Assembly (NCBI GenBank): GCA_023336205.1
Contig: JALQCR010000045.1
Location: forward strand, 1-53,219
Direction of reading: 5' to 3'
Length of the DNA stretch: 53,219 nucleotides
Origin: Pseudanabaena sp. Salubria-1
GTDB lineage: Bacteria > Cyanobacteriota > Cyanobacteriia > Pseudanabaenales > Pseudanabaenaceae
Shown here: piece by piece, positions 35,287-44,811 of the stretch
How positions within the stretch are numbered: the stretch's first letter is position 1
Layout of the letters: every line of letters begins with the position of its first letter
Notes under the pieces: generated by a model
Told to the model about the DNA's origin: nothing
What the model saw: the letters and a program-made list of their open reading frames with translations, nothing else
Database searches by the model: none
Program-made: the position numbers and the translations under genes

Positions 35287-36480
35287 ATGACAGAAAACAA
35301 AACTAAAGAAGTAATTGAGGGCGTTTCTAAGCAAGTTGGGCAAACTTGGACAAAAGTACAGCCGCAGTTGCAAGCGCTATTACTTAAACTTATTAAAAGT
35401 TTGCTGCCTGCACTAAGTAACCTGCAAACAAAGCTCACCAAGTCTGATTTGGCGACAAAAGAAGGTGGAGAGAGAATTGCAGCACCAAGCTCAGAAAATC
35501 TTTCTAGCAACCCTACTCTAAACAAAGCTTTAAATATAGGAAAGGGCTTTTCGGCTAAGGCGATCGCATCTTTAATCGTCGCCTTAACAAAACTCAAACA
35601 AAGTCTTGAAGGTCAAGAAAGTACTTTGGATACGGGTGAATCGGCGGGCTTGCTTAATGCCTCCAGCGAAGCCGACTCTCCACTAGTAGCCCAAGTCAAG
35701 CAGGAATTTAGTATTGCTTGGAAATTTGTCAAAGAGCAAGTTACACCGAAAATCTTGTCGTTTTTGCAAATGACTGTAGACAAGCTTGATCCGATCGCGA
35801 CAAATGTTTGGCAAAAGGCTTCGACTAAGGCGGCGGCGACTCCTTCCTTGGTAAATTCTTGGGAAAAGCTCCAAGAAAATGATGCTTGGAAAAAGACTGT
35901 GACCGCAACTGCTCCAATTTGGCGTTCAATTAGCGAGATTGCAGTACAGGTTCCTCTGTCCGATGAAGTTAAACGTATTCTTGATAAGCGTGCTGGTACT
36001 ATCGCTTTGGTCACTTTGTTTTCATTGCTGATTATTTTGAAGCCATCCCACGCACTCAGCCAAAATGTTAAAAAAGTTGCAGCAACACCAGCACCGATTA
36101 ACAAACCAATCACTACTGCTAAGAAGCAGCCTCCTGCTGTTAATAAAGACTTGGTAAAGCCAGAGCGTGGTGATGTACCTTTAAATGCTGAACAAATTGC
36201 GATCGCAAAGATTCAGACCCAAGTTTCAGAAGTCGCTAACCAATATGGCGAATCTCTGCTTGGTTCTGTGCAAACCAACTTTAAGCGTGGACGCTTGATT
36301 GTGGCACTTAATGATGGTTGGTATAAGTTGGAGCCAAGCCAACAGACTCAATTGGTGACAGATTTACAAACGCGATCGCAGTCACTCAATTTCAAAAAAC
36401 TATTTGTCTCAGATGCCGAAAATCATTTGATCGCACGTACTCCTGTAACTGGTAACGAAGTAGTGATTTTGAGACAGTAA
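35287..36480 (+). CDS. Conserved-looking membrane protein of unknown function
   Basis: The 397-residue protein is Lys/Gln/Ala-rich and mostly helical over residues 1-230. One membrane segment follows ('GTIALVTLFSLLIIL' near 240-255), then a Pro/Lys linker near 265-300. A compact C-terminal domain runs from about 305 to 397, with 'YGESLLGSVQTNFKRGRLIVAL', 'GWYKLEPSQQTQLV' and a beta-rich end. I do not recognise a named domain. GACAGGAGGCAG before the ATG is a perfect ribosome binding site. A terminator hairpin follows. Confidence 0.75.
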   Translation: MTENKTKEVIEGVSKQVGQTWTKVQPQLQALLLKLIKSLLPALSNLQTKLTKSDLATKEGGERIAAPSSENLSSNPTLNKALNIGKGFSAKAIASLIVALTKLKQSLEGQESTLDTGESAGLLNASSEADSPLVAQVKQEFSIAWKFVKEQVTPKILSFLQMTVDKLDPIATNVWQKASTKAAATPSLVNSWEKLQENDAWKKTVTATAPIWRSISEIAVQVPLSDEVKRILDKRAGTIALVTLFSLLIILKPSHALSQNVKKVAATPAPINKPITTAKKQPPAVNKDLVKPERGDVPLNAEQIAIAKIQTQVSEVANQYGESLLGSVQTNFKRGRLIVALNDGWYKLEPSQQTQLVTDLQTRSQSLNFKKLFVSDAENHLIARTPVTGNEVVILRQ

Positions 36481-36497
36481 TTTTTAAACCAGACCAA

Positions 36498-36552
36498 CCC
36501 AAAAAAATCATTGAGAGTATTGCAAAGCATTACTCTCAATGATTTTTTTGGG
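36498..36552. terminator. Hairpin with 24-bp arms
   Basis: CCAAAAAAATCATTGAGAG pairs with its complement across a short loop near GCAAAGC, with one mismatch. It follows the membrane-protein gene and has a T run, so termination is likely. Confidence 0.7.
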
Positions 36553-36584
36553 GTTTTATCTCAGCGCAAAGCGCTGTAGTTCTT

Positions 36585-36872
36585 ATGGCAGAAGCAAAAG
36601 ATCAAAGACATCCTCAGTACACTAAAGATCGTCAAATTGTGAATGATTTACTGCCCCAGTCCGCTCCGAGTAACCGTGATTATGCTGATCTAGCGCGTTT
36701 AATCGTTCGTTATAAAGGATTTGTCGGGGCGAGAGATATTCAGGCTGATTTACTTAAGGTTCTGAATAATTGGCAGTTAACCGAAGAAGCACTATTTACC
36801 AAAACTAGAGCAATCCATGAGGTTGGTAAAGTCTATATGGCTCAGGATGAGGGGCAGGATGATTGGGCATAA
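36585..36872 (+). CDS. DUF3288 family protein
   Basis: The 95-residue protein begins 'KDQRHPQYTKDRQIVNDLL' after a short lead and ends in a mainly helical acidic tail; this is the pattern of the cyanobacteria-specific DUF3288 family. The function is unknown. It lies downstream of the membrane protein gene but beyond a terminator-like hairpin. The stop codon is part of the following palindrome. Confidence 0.8.
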   Translation: MAEAKDQRHPQYTKDRQIVNDLLPQSAPSNRDYADLARLIVRYKGFVGARDIQADLLKVLNNWQLTEEALFTKTRAIHEVGKVYMAQDEGQDDWA

Positions 36873-36912
36873 AAAATAAGATGAGGCGATTGCCCCATCT
36901 TATTTTTTATGC
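36867..36912. terminator. Hairpin overlapping the DUF3288 stop codon
   Basis: Arms of 21 bp with one mismatch (GCATAAAAAATAAGATG and complement) surround the loop GATT. The left arm includes the last codon and TAA of the upstream gene. Confidence 0.7.
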
Positions 36913-36993
36913 CTAGATCTTAGAGAGCCTATAGGCAATAGCAAAAAGTCTATAATTTTATTAAGAAATCATTTTAGTTCGCATAATTATGTA

Positions 36994-39363
36994 ATGTCTA
37001 ATTTCATAAATGCTCAGATCACCCCGAATAGTTCACATGCCTTATCGTTTCAAGTAAAGGTTTTGATTGTAGACAAAGGTGAAAAAGATCGCTCTATTTA
37101 TCGTCATTACATTCAATCCGATCCCAGCACTAACTATCAAATTTTTGACACTGATAATATCAAAGATGCATTATATCTCTGGCGATCGCATAGTCCAGAC
37201 ATTGTGTTACTTGATACTAATTTGCTTGATGGTAACGGACTTGACATTCTAGAGATCATCAGTGCAGGAATTGTCGATCCCAAATTGCCAGTAATTATGC
37301 TCTCTGGATATGAAGATGGGATCATCGCCGCAAATGCTCTCAAGCTGGGAGCTGCCGACTATTTAATCAAAGATGAGATTAGTGCTATTGTTCTCCGTCG
37401 AACTATTCACAGACTGTTAGACAGATTTGCTATTTTTTATGAATTACAGCGATCGCAGCAACAAGAAGCTCTAATTGCGGAAATCTCACAACGAGTCAGG
37501 CAATCATTAGAACTCGATAAAATTTATGAAGCGATCGTTCAAGAAATTCAAAGCTTTCTCAAAGCTGATCGCACCGTAATTTATAAATTCAATCCGAATA
37601 TGAGCGGCACGATCGTTGCAGAAGCCGTCGATTCACCTTGGGAGACAAGTCTTCATGAGAATATAATTGACACTTGTTTTCGAGGCAACTTAGGTGGTGC
37701 ATATCGTCAGGGCAAGATTTTTGCTGCCCAAGATATCCATACCGCAAACTTAAGTCCCTGTCACATTCAATTATTAGAAAGATTTCAAGTAAAAGCGAAT
37801 CTAGTAGTGCCAATTCTCTTGCCAGAGACTACTATGTATTCGCTTTCAGTTGATGATTCTTCATCTCTTCTATGGGGACTACTTATTGTTCATCAATGCT
37901 CATCCACACGCCTTTGGGAAGATGTGGACTTGCGATTACTTCAACAATTATCAGTCGTGTTAGCTTAATCCGAGATATTGATAACCGTCCTGTTCAGTTT
38001 GTAGTGAGTGTTGAGGATATCACTCAGAAAAAACAAAATGAGTCAAAATTGGCTGCTGCAAAATTAGCTGAAGCTGCTAACAAAGCTAAGAGTGAATTTT
38101 TGGCATGGCATCTATGAGCCTTGAACTCCGCACACCGATGAATGCAGTAATTGGCATGGCTGGGCTATTGAGCAGTACACCGCTATCCACTCAACAACAA
38201 CTATTTGTCCCAGGGATTCGTCAAGGTGGAGAAGTACTTCTATTCTATAGATGGGTTGGAGCTAGCGAGCAACATCCAAGAAATTTTCCCTTCTTTACCA
38301 GTTATTCTCCTCAACTCTGTTGACGCTAACTATATTTCTAGTTCTATTCACTGCGCTGGATATTTAACTAAGCCAATTACAGTATCAAAACTTTATCATG
38401 TATTCCTCAGTATATTTTCAGTACCCCAATCAACACCACTAACCAATATTGTTCAACGAAATAGTGATTTTGCCAGCAGCTATCCTTTCCAAATTTTAAT
38501 TGTTGAGGATAATACTGTAAATCGACAAATTCTCTTACTAATGTTAGAACGGTTGGGATATATCGGAGATGCAGTGGCAAATGGTTTGGAAGATGTTAAT
38601 GCTTTGAATCAACAAGCCTATGATTTAGTCTTTATGGATATCCAAATGCCGATCATGGACGGATTGACCGCTTGTCAGCATATTCGCCAGATGCCAGATC
38701 GAGATCCTTGGATTATCGGTGTCAGCAAATGCCTTTAAAGAACCGCGTGAAACTTCTCTATCTGCGGGCATGAATGATTACCTCACCAAGCCTCTCCAAA
38801 TTGAAGATTTAGTTTTAACCCTACAAAGAGTCTCCGAGCATTTACAATTAAGTAACGCTGATGTGGAGCAAACTAAGACTGAATTGCTATCTCAAAATCT
38901 AAAGCCATTAACAAAAGAGTTTGATTCGTCAAAAGTTAAATTTAGTGATATTGATCGATCTATTACTCCACCTAGTATTTATATGCAATTTGATGTTTCT
39001 ATCTCTGGGCTTGCTGTAATCAATGTGTCAACTATGAATATGTTAGAGAAATGTATAGGTAAGCAGGCTCTCGCAGAGATTATTGATTCTTACTTAAAAG
39101 ATTCGGGGAAGGCGATCGCAATGATGCGACAAGCACTAGAGCAATTAGATTTTGCCAAAATTAGCTTTGAGAATCATGCATTTAAAGGTGGAAGTGGGAC
39201 TTTAGGAGCCGATAGACTTGTGGCTATTTGCAAAGAGTTAAGCGTTCTTTGCAAGTCAAATAGTCAGGCTAGTGATGTCGAAAACTTATATATAGTGATG
39301 CATCAATTAGAGATTGAGTTTGCCAAGGTGTCTGAATTTTTACAGCAAAAAATTTCTGCTTAG
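36994..39363 (+). pseudogene. Decayed hybrid sensor histidine kinase (REC-GAF-...-REC-HPt)
   Basis: Pieces of one large kinase lie in order but in different frames. 36994-37968 encodes a receiver ('IVLLDTNLLDGNGLD') and a GAF domain ('KADRTVIYKFNP'). About 37965-38200 holds a PAS end, a coiled linker and a HisKA remnant in which MSxELRTPMNAVIG has Leu where the phosphorylated His belongs. The ATPase domain is missing; after about 38230 comes the end of one receiver, then a full one ('VFMDIQMPIMDG'). Near 38720 a frameshift breaks GVSANAFK. 38719-39363 ends with an HPt domain ('ENHAFKGGSGTLGA', His present). The first and last pieces could still be made as separate proteins. Confidence 0.82.
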
Positions 39364-39376
39364 ACCAGTTTTTATT

Positions 39377-39447
39377 CAACCCCAAACCAATAAATTTTTA
39401 AAAGTGTTGCTTCGTAACACTTTTAAAAATTTATTGGTTTGGGGTTG
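39377..39447. terminator. Palindrome, 34-bp arms, TTC loop
   Basis: The arms differ at one position. The core AAAAGTGTTGC-TTC-GTAACACTTTT recurs at 41374-41422 and, imperfectly, near 35030. It lies 14 bases after the end of the kinase remnant. Confidence 0.8.
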
Positions 39448-39517
39448 AGCGCAAAGCGTTATAGTTATGGACAGAATCATAAGTAATGTTTTGTAAGATT
39501 ATCTAAGGCATCAGATT

Positions 39518-40483
39518 ATGTCAGACGCAACCAAAAAATATCGCTTAATTACTCGTAGTGATTTTGACGGTGTAGTCAGCGCTGTATTGCTCAAAGAACT
39601 AGATATGATCGATGAGATCCTATTCGTTCATCCTAAAGATGTGCAAGATGGGAAGGTCGAGGTCTGCGATCGCGATATTTTGACTAACTTGCCATATATC
39701 GAGGGTGCATATTTAGTCTTTGATCACCATATGAGTGAGACGATGCGCATTTATGATACTCCAGAAAATCATATTATCGAGGGTGAAGCACCATCAGCAG
39801 CAAGAGTTGTTTATAACTACTATGGTGGCAAATTAAAATTTCCGCAGATTTCGCAGGCGATGATGCTAGCGGTAGATAAATGCGATTCAGCACAGTTTGA
39901 TATTGATGATATTTTGCATCCTAAAGAATGGGTATTGTTGAGCTTTTTGATGGACTCTCGGACGGGTTTAGGAAGATTCCGTGAGTTTACGATTTCTAAC
40001 TATGCCTTGATGATGGAGCTAGTTGACGCTTTTAGGAGCATGACTATTGAAGAGATCATGGAACTTCCGAATGTTAAGGAGCGCGTGGAGTTGTTTTTTG
40101 TCCAACAGGAGATATTTAAGAGACAAATTCAGAGCTGTGCAGAAGTCCACGATAAACTGGTTATAGTTAACTTGCAAAATGAAGAAACGATTTATGCTGG
40201 CAACCGCTTTATGATATATGCCCTATATCCTGAGTGTAATATTTCTATTCACCAAATGTGGGGAAGACAGAAGCAGAATTCTGTTTTTGCAGTTGGCAAG
40301 TCAGTTCTCAATCGTACCTGTCCAATTAATATTGGTGAGTTGATGTTGAGGTATGAAGGTGGCGGACATGCTAATGCGGGTACTTGTCAAATTGATAATG
40401 AGCAAGCTGAAGAAGTTAAACAAGAACTGATTGATATCATCACCAGAAATAATGTGGCTCAACCTGCAATGTTCCTCGAATAG
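39518..40483 (+). CDS. DHH family phosphoesterase (exopolyphosphatase-like)
   Basis: The 321-residue protein has 'RSDFDGVVSAVLL' for the first metal site, 'VFDHHMSE' as the DHH motif near residue 69, a central 'AVDKCDSAQFD', and a C-terminal DHHA1 domain with 'RYEGGGHANAGTCQ'. DHH proteins hydrolyse oligoribonucleotides, cyclic dinucleotides, pAp or polyphosphate; this sequence does not show which. It is complete and stands between strong palindromes. Confidence 0.87.
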   Translation: MSDATKKYRLITRSDFDGVVSAVLLKELDMIDEILFVHPKDVQDGKVEVCDRDILTNLPYIEGAYLVFDHHMSETMRIYDTPENHIIEGEAPSAARVVYNYYGGKLKFPQISQAMMLAVDKCDSAQFDIDDILHPKEWVLLSFLMDSRTGLGRFREFTISNYALMMELVDAFRSMTIEEIMELPNVKERVELFFVQQEIFKRQIQSCAEVHDKLVIVNLQNEETIYAGNRFMIYALYPECNISIHQMWGRQKQNSVFAVGKSVLNRTCPINIGELMLRYEGGGHANAGTCQIDNEQAEEVKQELIDIITRNNVAQPAMFLE

Positions 40484-40494
40484 TATGTAATACC

Positions 40495-40640
40495 AAAACA
40501 CAAAATGGCGTAGCCATTTTGTGTTTTTAAAACCGTTACTGCGTTTGGTTTTTAATTCCCAGAAGTGTCGTCACACTTTTGGGAATTGGTATAAAAATGC
40601 AAAATAGAGTGGCGGTACGAAGTGCCGCCACTCTATTTTG
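40495..40640. repeat. Three successive palindromes between convergent genes
   Basis: 40495-40528 has the core AAAATGGC-GTA-GCCATTTT; 40553-40587 has AGTGTCGTCACACT with GGGAATT arms and one mismatch; 40600-40640 has 19-bp perfect arms around GAA (GGCGGTAC-GAA-GTGCCGCC, one wobble). They lie between the DHH and RdgB genes and should stop transcription from both sides. Confidence 0.75.
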
Positions 40641-41229
40641 TTAAATGCTGAAGTTTGTCGCGCAGTATGGCAAGTGCCTTAGCGCGATGACTAATTTTAG
40701 CTTTGACTTCTGGTGGAATTTCTCCAAAGGTTTGCTGAAACTCTGGTATTAAGAAAATTGGATCATAACCAAATCCACCACTCCCTCTGGGCGCATCGGC
40801 GATCGCACCTTTGCACAGCCCAACTGCATCAGCCGCGATCGCACCATCTGGTGAGGCGATCGCGATCGCGCAAACAAACTGAGCTTCACGATTAGCCTGA
40901 TCCTTAAGTTCAGATAAAACCCGATTAATGCGATCGCTATCTGTATTGGCATATCTTGCGGAAAGTACTCCTGGAGCGCCATTAAGCGCCATTACTTCAA
41001 GTCCAGAGTCATCAGCGATTGCCCATTCCCCCGTAGCGATCGCGACTTGAGAAGCCTTAAGATGAGCGTTCTCAATAAACGTTGCACCCGTTTCTTCGAC
41101 ATCAATGCTGTCAGGTTTAAGAATCAGGGTTACACCTAAGTTAGCTAAATAATTACGAAACTCTTTTATTTTGCCAGCATTACCACTGGCAATTACTAAT
41201 TTTTTTAATTGAGTTGATATATCAGACAT
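40633..41229 (-). CDS. rdgB: Non-canonical purine NTP pyrophosphatase (RdgB/HAM1)
   Basis: The 198-residue enzyme removes ITP, dITP and XTP from the nucleotide pool by cleaving them to monophosphates. 'KLVIASGNAGKIKEF' is the conserved start, 'FIENAHLKA' and 'AIADDSGLEV' supply metal ligands, 'GVLSARYA' and 'GFGYDPIF' bind the base and phosphates, and 'SHRAKAL' closes the site. All key residues are present. The last codons lie in a palindrome arm shared with the convergent gene. Confidence 0.93.
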   Translation of the reverse strand: MSDISTQLKKLVIASGNAGKIKEFRNYLANLGVTLILKPDSIDVEETGATFIENAHLKASQVAIATGEWAIADDSGLEVMALNGAPGVLSARYANTDSDRINRVLSELKDQANREAQFVCAIAIASPDGAIAADAVGLCKGAIADAPRGSGGFGYDPIFLIPEFQQTFGEIPPEVKAKISHRAKALAILRDKLQHLTK

Positions 41230-41311
41230 TTGTTAAACGATTATTACTATAGGGATCATAAAAATTACCATTTATATGGCTTAAATTTATAATCATTGGC
41301 ATTCTTTTAAT

Positions 41312-41339
41312 CGAAGATAGCGCATTGCGCCATCTTCAA
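41312..41339. repeat. Short palindrome, GCGC-ATT-GCGC core
   Basis: GAAGAT and ATCTTC flank an AGCGCATTGCGCC core. It is shorter than the others but has the same 3-base loop as 1101-1137. Confidence 0.6.
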
Positions 41340-41373
41340 TTTGGTTCATAGCAATTTTCTATCCGACGAATTA

Positions 41374-41422
41374 CTATAATTTTTTAAAAGTGTTGCGAAG
41401 CAACACTTTTAAAAAATTATAG
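41374..41422. terminator. Palindrome, 23-bp perfect arms, GAA loop
   Basis: The core AAAAGTGTTGC-GAA-GCAACACTTTT matches that of 39377-39447, while the outer arms CTATAATTTTT differ. It follows the stop of the minus-strand DUF3352 gene. Confidence 0.8.
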
Positions 41423-41439
41423 ATTCGGGTTTGAGTACT

Positions 41440-43410
41440 CTATGGTTTTAGTCCAAGAAAGGCATCAGATTGGAAGCGATCGCTAGTTTCGGAGTAGACA
41501 AAAACTGCGCCACCTAATCGATCAATCACTTTTTTGATCTCATCAGGTAGCACTGGTTGCGATGACTTGTCTTGACTTGGTGGAATATCAGAATTAGGTG
41601 CAAACAAGAGAAAGCCCAAAGTCGCGACTTGTTTGGCGATCGCATTAACATTGAGATAAAAATAGCCAAAGTTTGGTTGTGGCATGTCTGCGATCGCGTC
41701 GCGAAACATCTCTGATTCAGCAAGAGCAGGTTTGGGAATTGGCACAAAAGCTGATGCTGTATTCGCTCCTAATGTCAGCATTAAAGTCTGGCGATCGCGC
41801 CAACCATAGGCAAAAATGCTCTGGGTTTTACCGCTGACTCTCGTATCAGGAAACTCAAAGCTGGTAAGAACAGTAGTTCCAATCTGGCGCTTTTTGACTT
41901 GGATGAAATCTCTACTTAATTTAGAGAGTTGTTGAGTTAATTTACCTAGAGTTGCATTGGCTACGTCAGGTTTCGATGTACGGATTAACGCTCCTATGGT
42001 TAGATCAACGCCCGTCTCTTGAAAAGGTGAGCGATCGCTAGGAAATACCACAACTGCATATTCTCCATCGATCCAAGAGATGATATCTTTCTCAATGTCG
42101 AGATCAAATCCAGCACCAACCATTAAAGGAACAAGCATTCGCACGCCTTCGACAAGAATCTTGTAGGTAGATTGCTGTTTCGACTCCTCAACAAACCATT
42201 GCCATTGACGATTAAGATTGCGACTTGTAATTGCTCCGTAAACATTTGAAGGCAAGTACGATAGGAGGCGATCGCGGGTTGCCGTATCCTTAGGGCTAGG
42301 TGATCGCACTTCCGAGAAATAACTATTACTCTGACTGCGAATACCCTTAGGTGTAACCCATGTAAACAGATCAAAACTACTGTACTGCGCCAAAGTATAT
42401 TTCAATCCGTCGAGATATTCTTGACGGCTAAATCCTGGAATTTCCGATGTCTCTGGTAAATCCGCAGCCAAAAGTTCAGAAATTTTACCTAGCTCTTTAA
42501 AATCGCCATAACCAGCAATTAGTGATCGATTCCACAGAGGATTGTTTAGCGATCGCAAAAAGAGTGGATTATCAGCCAGAGATAGCAACCTTTGCTCAGG
42601 AATCTCCGCAGATGTATCAATAATTTTCTGGATCGTTTGACGACTAGTCGAAATTACCGCAATTCCACTTGGTAATTTGGCGATCGCAAATTGCTTGACA
42701 CTGAAATTGGGAAAGATTGGTGTAGTTGGCTCAATTTCATCAGCATCAGAGTCATCTTCTTGATCGTTCGGATTTGGAGGCAGATCGTGTTTCAGTCGTA
42801 ACAAAGATTGCAGTGAATTTCGCGAGTTCGATTTATGAGAAAGAACTGGTTTTTTATCCCCAACGGAATCCTCTTCTAATTGCCATTCTAGGATTTTGAC
42901 ATTTTGATATAGAGTTTCAGTGGGATTCGGCAAATCAAGACTTTTTAACTTTTTAAGAAAAAGCTCAAACTTCTTGTCATCAGCGACGGTCGATAAAGCT
43001 GTAAAAGTAAACTCGAATTTGTTGTTCGTATTACTAAAGAAAGCGATCGCAACTTCTTTGCCCAACCAAGGTTGAATATCTTTTGCAATAGAAATTGGGA
43101 GAGATTGACCCAAAAATGTCAATAATTTGTCAAATGCCGAAACTGGACTTATAGATTGCGGCATTCCTGAGATCTGCCAAGAGTTTGCATCTAGATCCAC
43201 CAGCACTATGCCGATTGCATCTGCGGGAATCTGCTTCGCAAAATTAAGAGAGCGTTGTCTAAATTGGTTAGAGCTAGAACTCTGGTTTTCAGCAGGTATA
43301 GAGCTTTTTGAGATTTGACTAGATATCGGATTTGTGATCGGATTTGCGATCGCAGGTAATGCCGATGTACTAGCACTAACCGCCAAAACTGTAGCAAATA
43401 AACTCCTCAC
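41440..43410 (-). CDS. DUF3352 family exported protein
   Basis: The 656-residue protein starts with a signal peptide (about residues 1-22, ending ALPAIANP). 'AKQIPADAIGIVLVDLDANSW' then 'WLGKEVAIAFF' and a later 'WIDGEYAVVVF' are landmarks of the DUF3352 family, which is common in cyanobacteria and has no known activity. An acidic linker rich in Asp, Pro and Asn lies near residues 205-230. It is probably periplasmic or lipid-associated. It is followed in the same direction by nothing close, and the HPt gene lies upstream beyond a palindrome. Confidence 0.85.
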   Translation of the reverse strand: MRSLFATVLAVSASTSALPAIANPITNPISSQISKSSIPAENQSSSSNQFRQRSLNFAKQIPADAIGIVLVDLDANSWQISGMPQSISPVSAFDKLLTFLGQSLPISIAKDIQPWLGKEVAIAFFSNTNNKFEFTFTALSTVADDKKFELFLKKLKSLDLPNPTETLYQNVKILEWQLEEDSVGDKKPVLSHKSNSRNSLQSLLRLKHDLPPNPNDQEDDSDADEIEPTTPIFPNFSVKQFAIAKLPSGIAVISTSRQTIQKIIDTSAEIPEQRLLSLADNPLFLRSLNNPLWNRSLIAGYGDFKELGKISELLAADLPETSEIPGFSRQEYLDGLKYTLAQYSSFDLFTWVTPKGIRSQSNSYFSEVRSPSPKDTATRDRLLSYLPSNVYGAITSRNLNRQWQWFVEESKQQSTYKILVEGVRMLVPLMVGAGFDLDIEKDIISWIDGEYAVVVFPSDRSPFQETGVDLTIGALIRTSKPDVANATLGKLTQQLSKLSRDFIQVKKRQIGTTVLTSFEFPDTRVSGKTQSIFAYGWRDRQTLMLTLGANTASAFVPIPKPALAESEMFRDAIADMPQPNFGYFYLNVNAIAKQVATLGFLLFAPNSDIPPSQDKSSQPVLPDEIKKVIDRLGGAVFVYSETSDRFQSDAFLGLKP

Positions 43411-43448
43411 TTAATAAAACCTCTTTAATGTAAATGGTAAAACTTTGT

Positions 43449-43487
43449 AATTGGAAGGGGTGGCGCTTTGCGCCACCCCTTCCAATT
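43449..43487. terminator. Palindrome, 18-bp perfect arms, TTT loop
   Basis: AATTGGAAGGGGTGGCGC pairs with its complement around TTT. It follows the stop of the HPt gene and lies just before the DUF3352 start on the same strand. Confidence 0.78.
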
Positions 43488-43495
43488 TATGATAA

Positions 43496-44638
43496 TTAAT
43501 TGATATTACAACTAGCAATCTTCGCTAAAAGTGCCGCATACTGAGCCTGAAATTCTTTGGCTTTAGGGTCTTTGGACTGATGCCATGACGCTAACCAAAG
43601 CGGTGTAGGGAAATGTCCATCAGGAGCGATCTGCGGAGAAGCAGTATTGGAAGCAATCCAAGTTCCATTTTGTCGCCAACCAACCCGATCGCTAAAGGTC
43701 TGCCAACCTTTCATAGCCTTATCTTCTTCGATTACAGCCCCAAATATCTTACTTACTTCGTCGGCTGAAGTATTCTCAGAGGCAATTTTAGGTGCTTTTA
43801 GAAATGCTGTCGAAGCTTCAGTTCTACCTGCTAAATTAGCAGAGATTAATTGCAACAATTGGGGTGAAGCCTTAATTTGATGAGCTTTCTGAGCTAAAAC
43901 TTGCTCCTGAGACTGTTTGATTTCCTTAATTAGAATTGGTGCAAGAGCACGAAATTGATTGTTAGGATTTGATACCGCAGCGCTTACCGATTCCATCAAC
44001 TCAGCCCAAGGTGCTAGCTCAAAACGATTACCTATTTGCTGCAATTGAGCACAAATTACGCCTAGATTTTGGCGGCTGCGAGGACTATCAGGCTGCTTAA
44101 ATAGCTCCAGCATATTACGCAACTTTAGAGGAACTTCTGACTGAAATGCCGACAACATTCCCCTAGTATCAATCTTGGTCTCAGGCTCTAATAAAGTTGA
44201 TTGGGGGGCTTTCCCTGAGATTAAATTTTGAAGATGACTTTTGAGATTGGCAAAGATTTGATCAGAACCAGCCATAACAGTATCAACAGCATCCTTGGTT
44301 AGCCCATAAGGACTTTGCAAATGCTCGACAAGTTCTTGCAACTTGTCAAAAGCTTGTAAAAACAGGGTCTGTAAATCTTGATCAACTTGAAAATTAGTGT
44401 TTTCACGCATAACTTTAAAATAATCTTCAAAGTTATGGGCTACATGTTGAATGCTGCTAAATCCCAACATAGCAGCCCCACCTTTAATTGAGTGAGCAGC
44501 TCGGAATATCTCATTGACTGCTTCAGAGTTGCCCATCAGCGTTTGCAAATTAAGCAGTCCTGTTTCAATTGTCTGGAGATGTTCCTTTGCCTCCTCAATA
44601 AAATAGCCTGTAATCTGTTTTTGCTTATCCTGATCCAT
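43496..44638 (-). CDS. CheA-type HPt domain protein with GUN4-like C-terminal segment
   Basis: Residues 1-120 of 380 form an HPt domain as in CheA; 'EIFRAAHSIKGGAAMLG' places the phosphorylated residue at His49. A helical middle, about 140-290, has no motif I know. Residues 309-344 contain 'FSDRVGWRQNGTW' and 'APDGHFP', which match the end of the GUN4 domain (RVGWRxxxxW and APxGHLP). The first half of a GUN4 domain is absent here but is present in the next gene upstream. No kinase, CheW or receiver domain is present, so it should act as a phosphotransfer intermediate. Confidence 0.8.
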   Translation of the reverse strand: MDQDKQKQITGYFIEEAKEHLQTIETGLLNLQTLMGNSEAVNEIFRAAHSIKGGAAMLGFSSIQHVAHNFEDYFKVMRENTNFQVDQDLQTLFLQAFDKLQELVEHLQSPYGLTKDAVDTVMAGSDQIFANLKSHLQNLISGKAPQSTLLEPETKIDTRGMLSAFQSEVPLKLRNMLELFKQPDSPRSRQNLGVICAQLQQIGNRFELAPWAELMESVSAAVSNPNNQFRALAPILIKEIKQSQEQVLAQKAHQIKASPQLLQLISANLAGRTEASTAFLKAPKIASENTSADEVSKIFGAVIEEDKAMKGWQTFSDRVGWRQNGTWIASNTASPQIAPDGHFPTPLWLASWHQSKDPKAKEFQAQYAALLAKIASCNIN

Positions 44639-44730
44639 GACACTAACCCCTGATGATTTGCCTTGTGAATTGATTATGAAATTTCTACATGAGACTGCTC
44701 TAGCTGTCTAAGTACTTGTATAAAATAATT

Positions 44731-44783
44731 ACCCAAATTTGAAAGGTTACGCCCCTTTGGGGCGCAACCTTTCAAATTTGGGT
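44731..44783. repeat. Palindrome between the two GUN4-like genes
   Basis: Arms of 25 bp with one mismatch (ACCCAAATTTGAAAGGTT and complement) surround GCCCC-TTT-GGGGC. TAATTA boxes flank it on both sides. It is of the same class as 35079-35127. Confidence 0.78.
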
Positions 44784-44811
44784 TGGTAATTAATTATGTC
44801 CATTTACTTAT

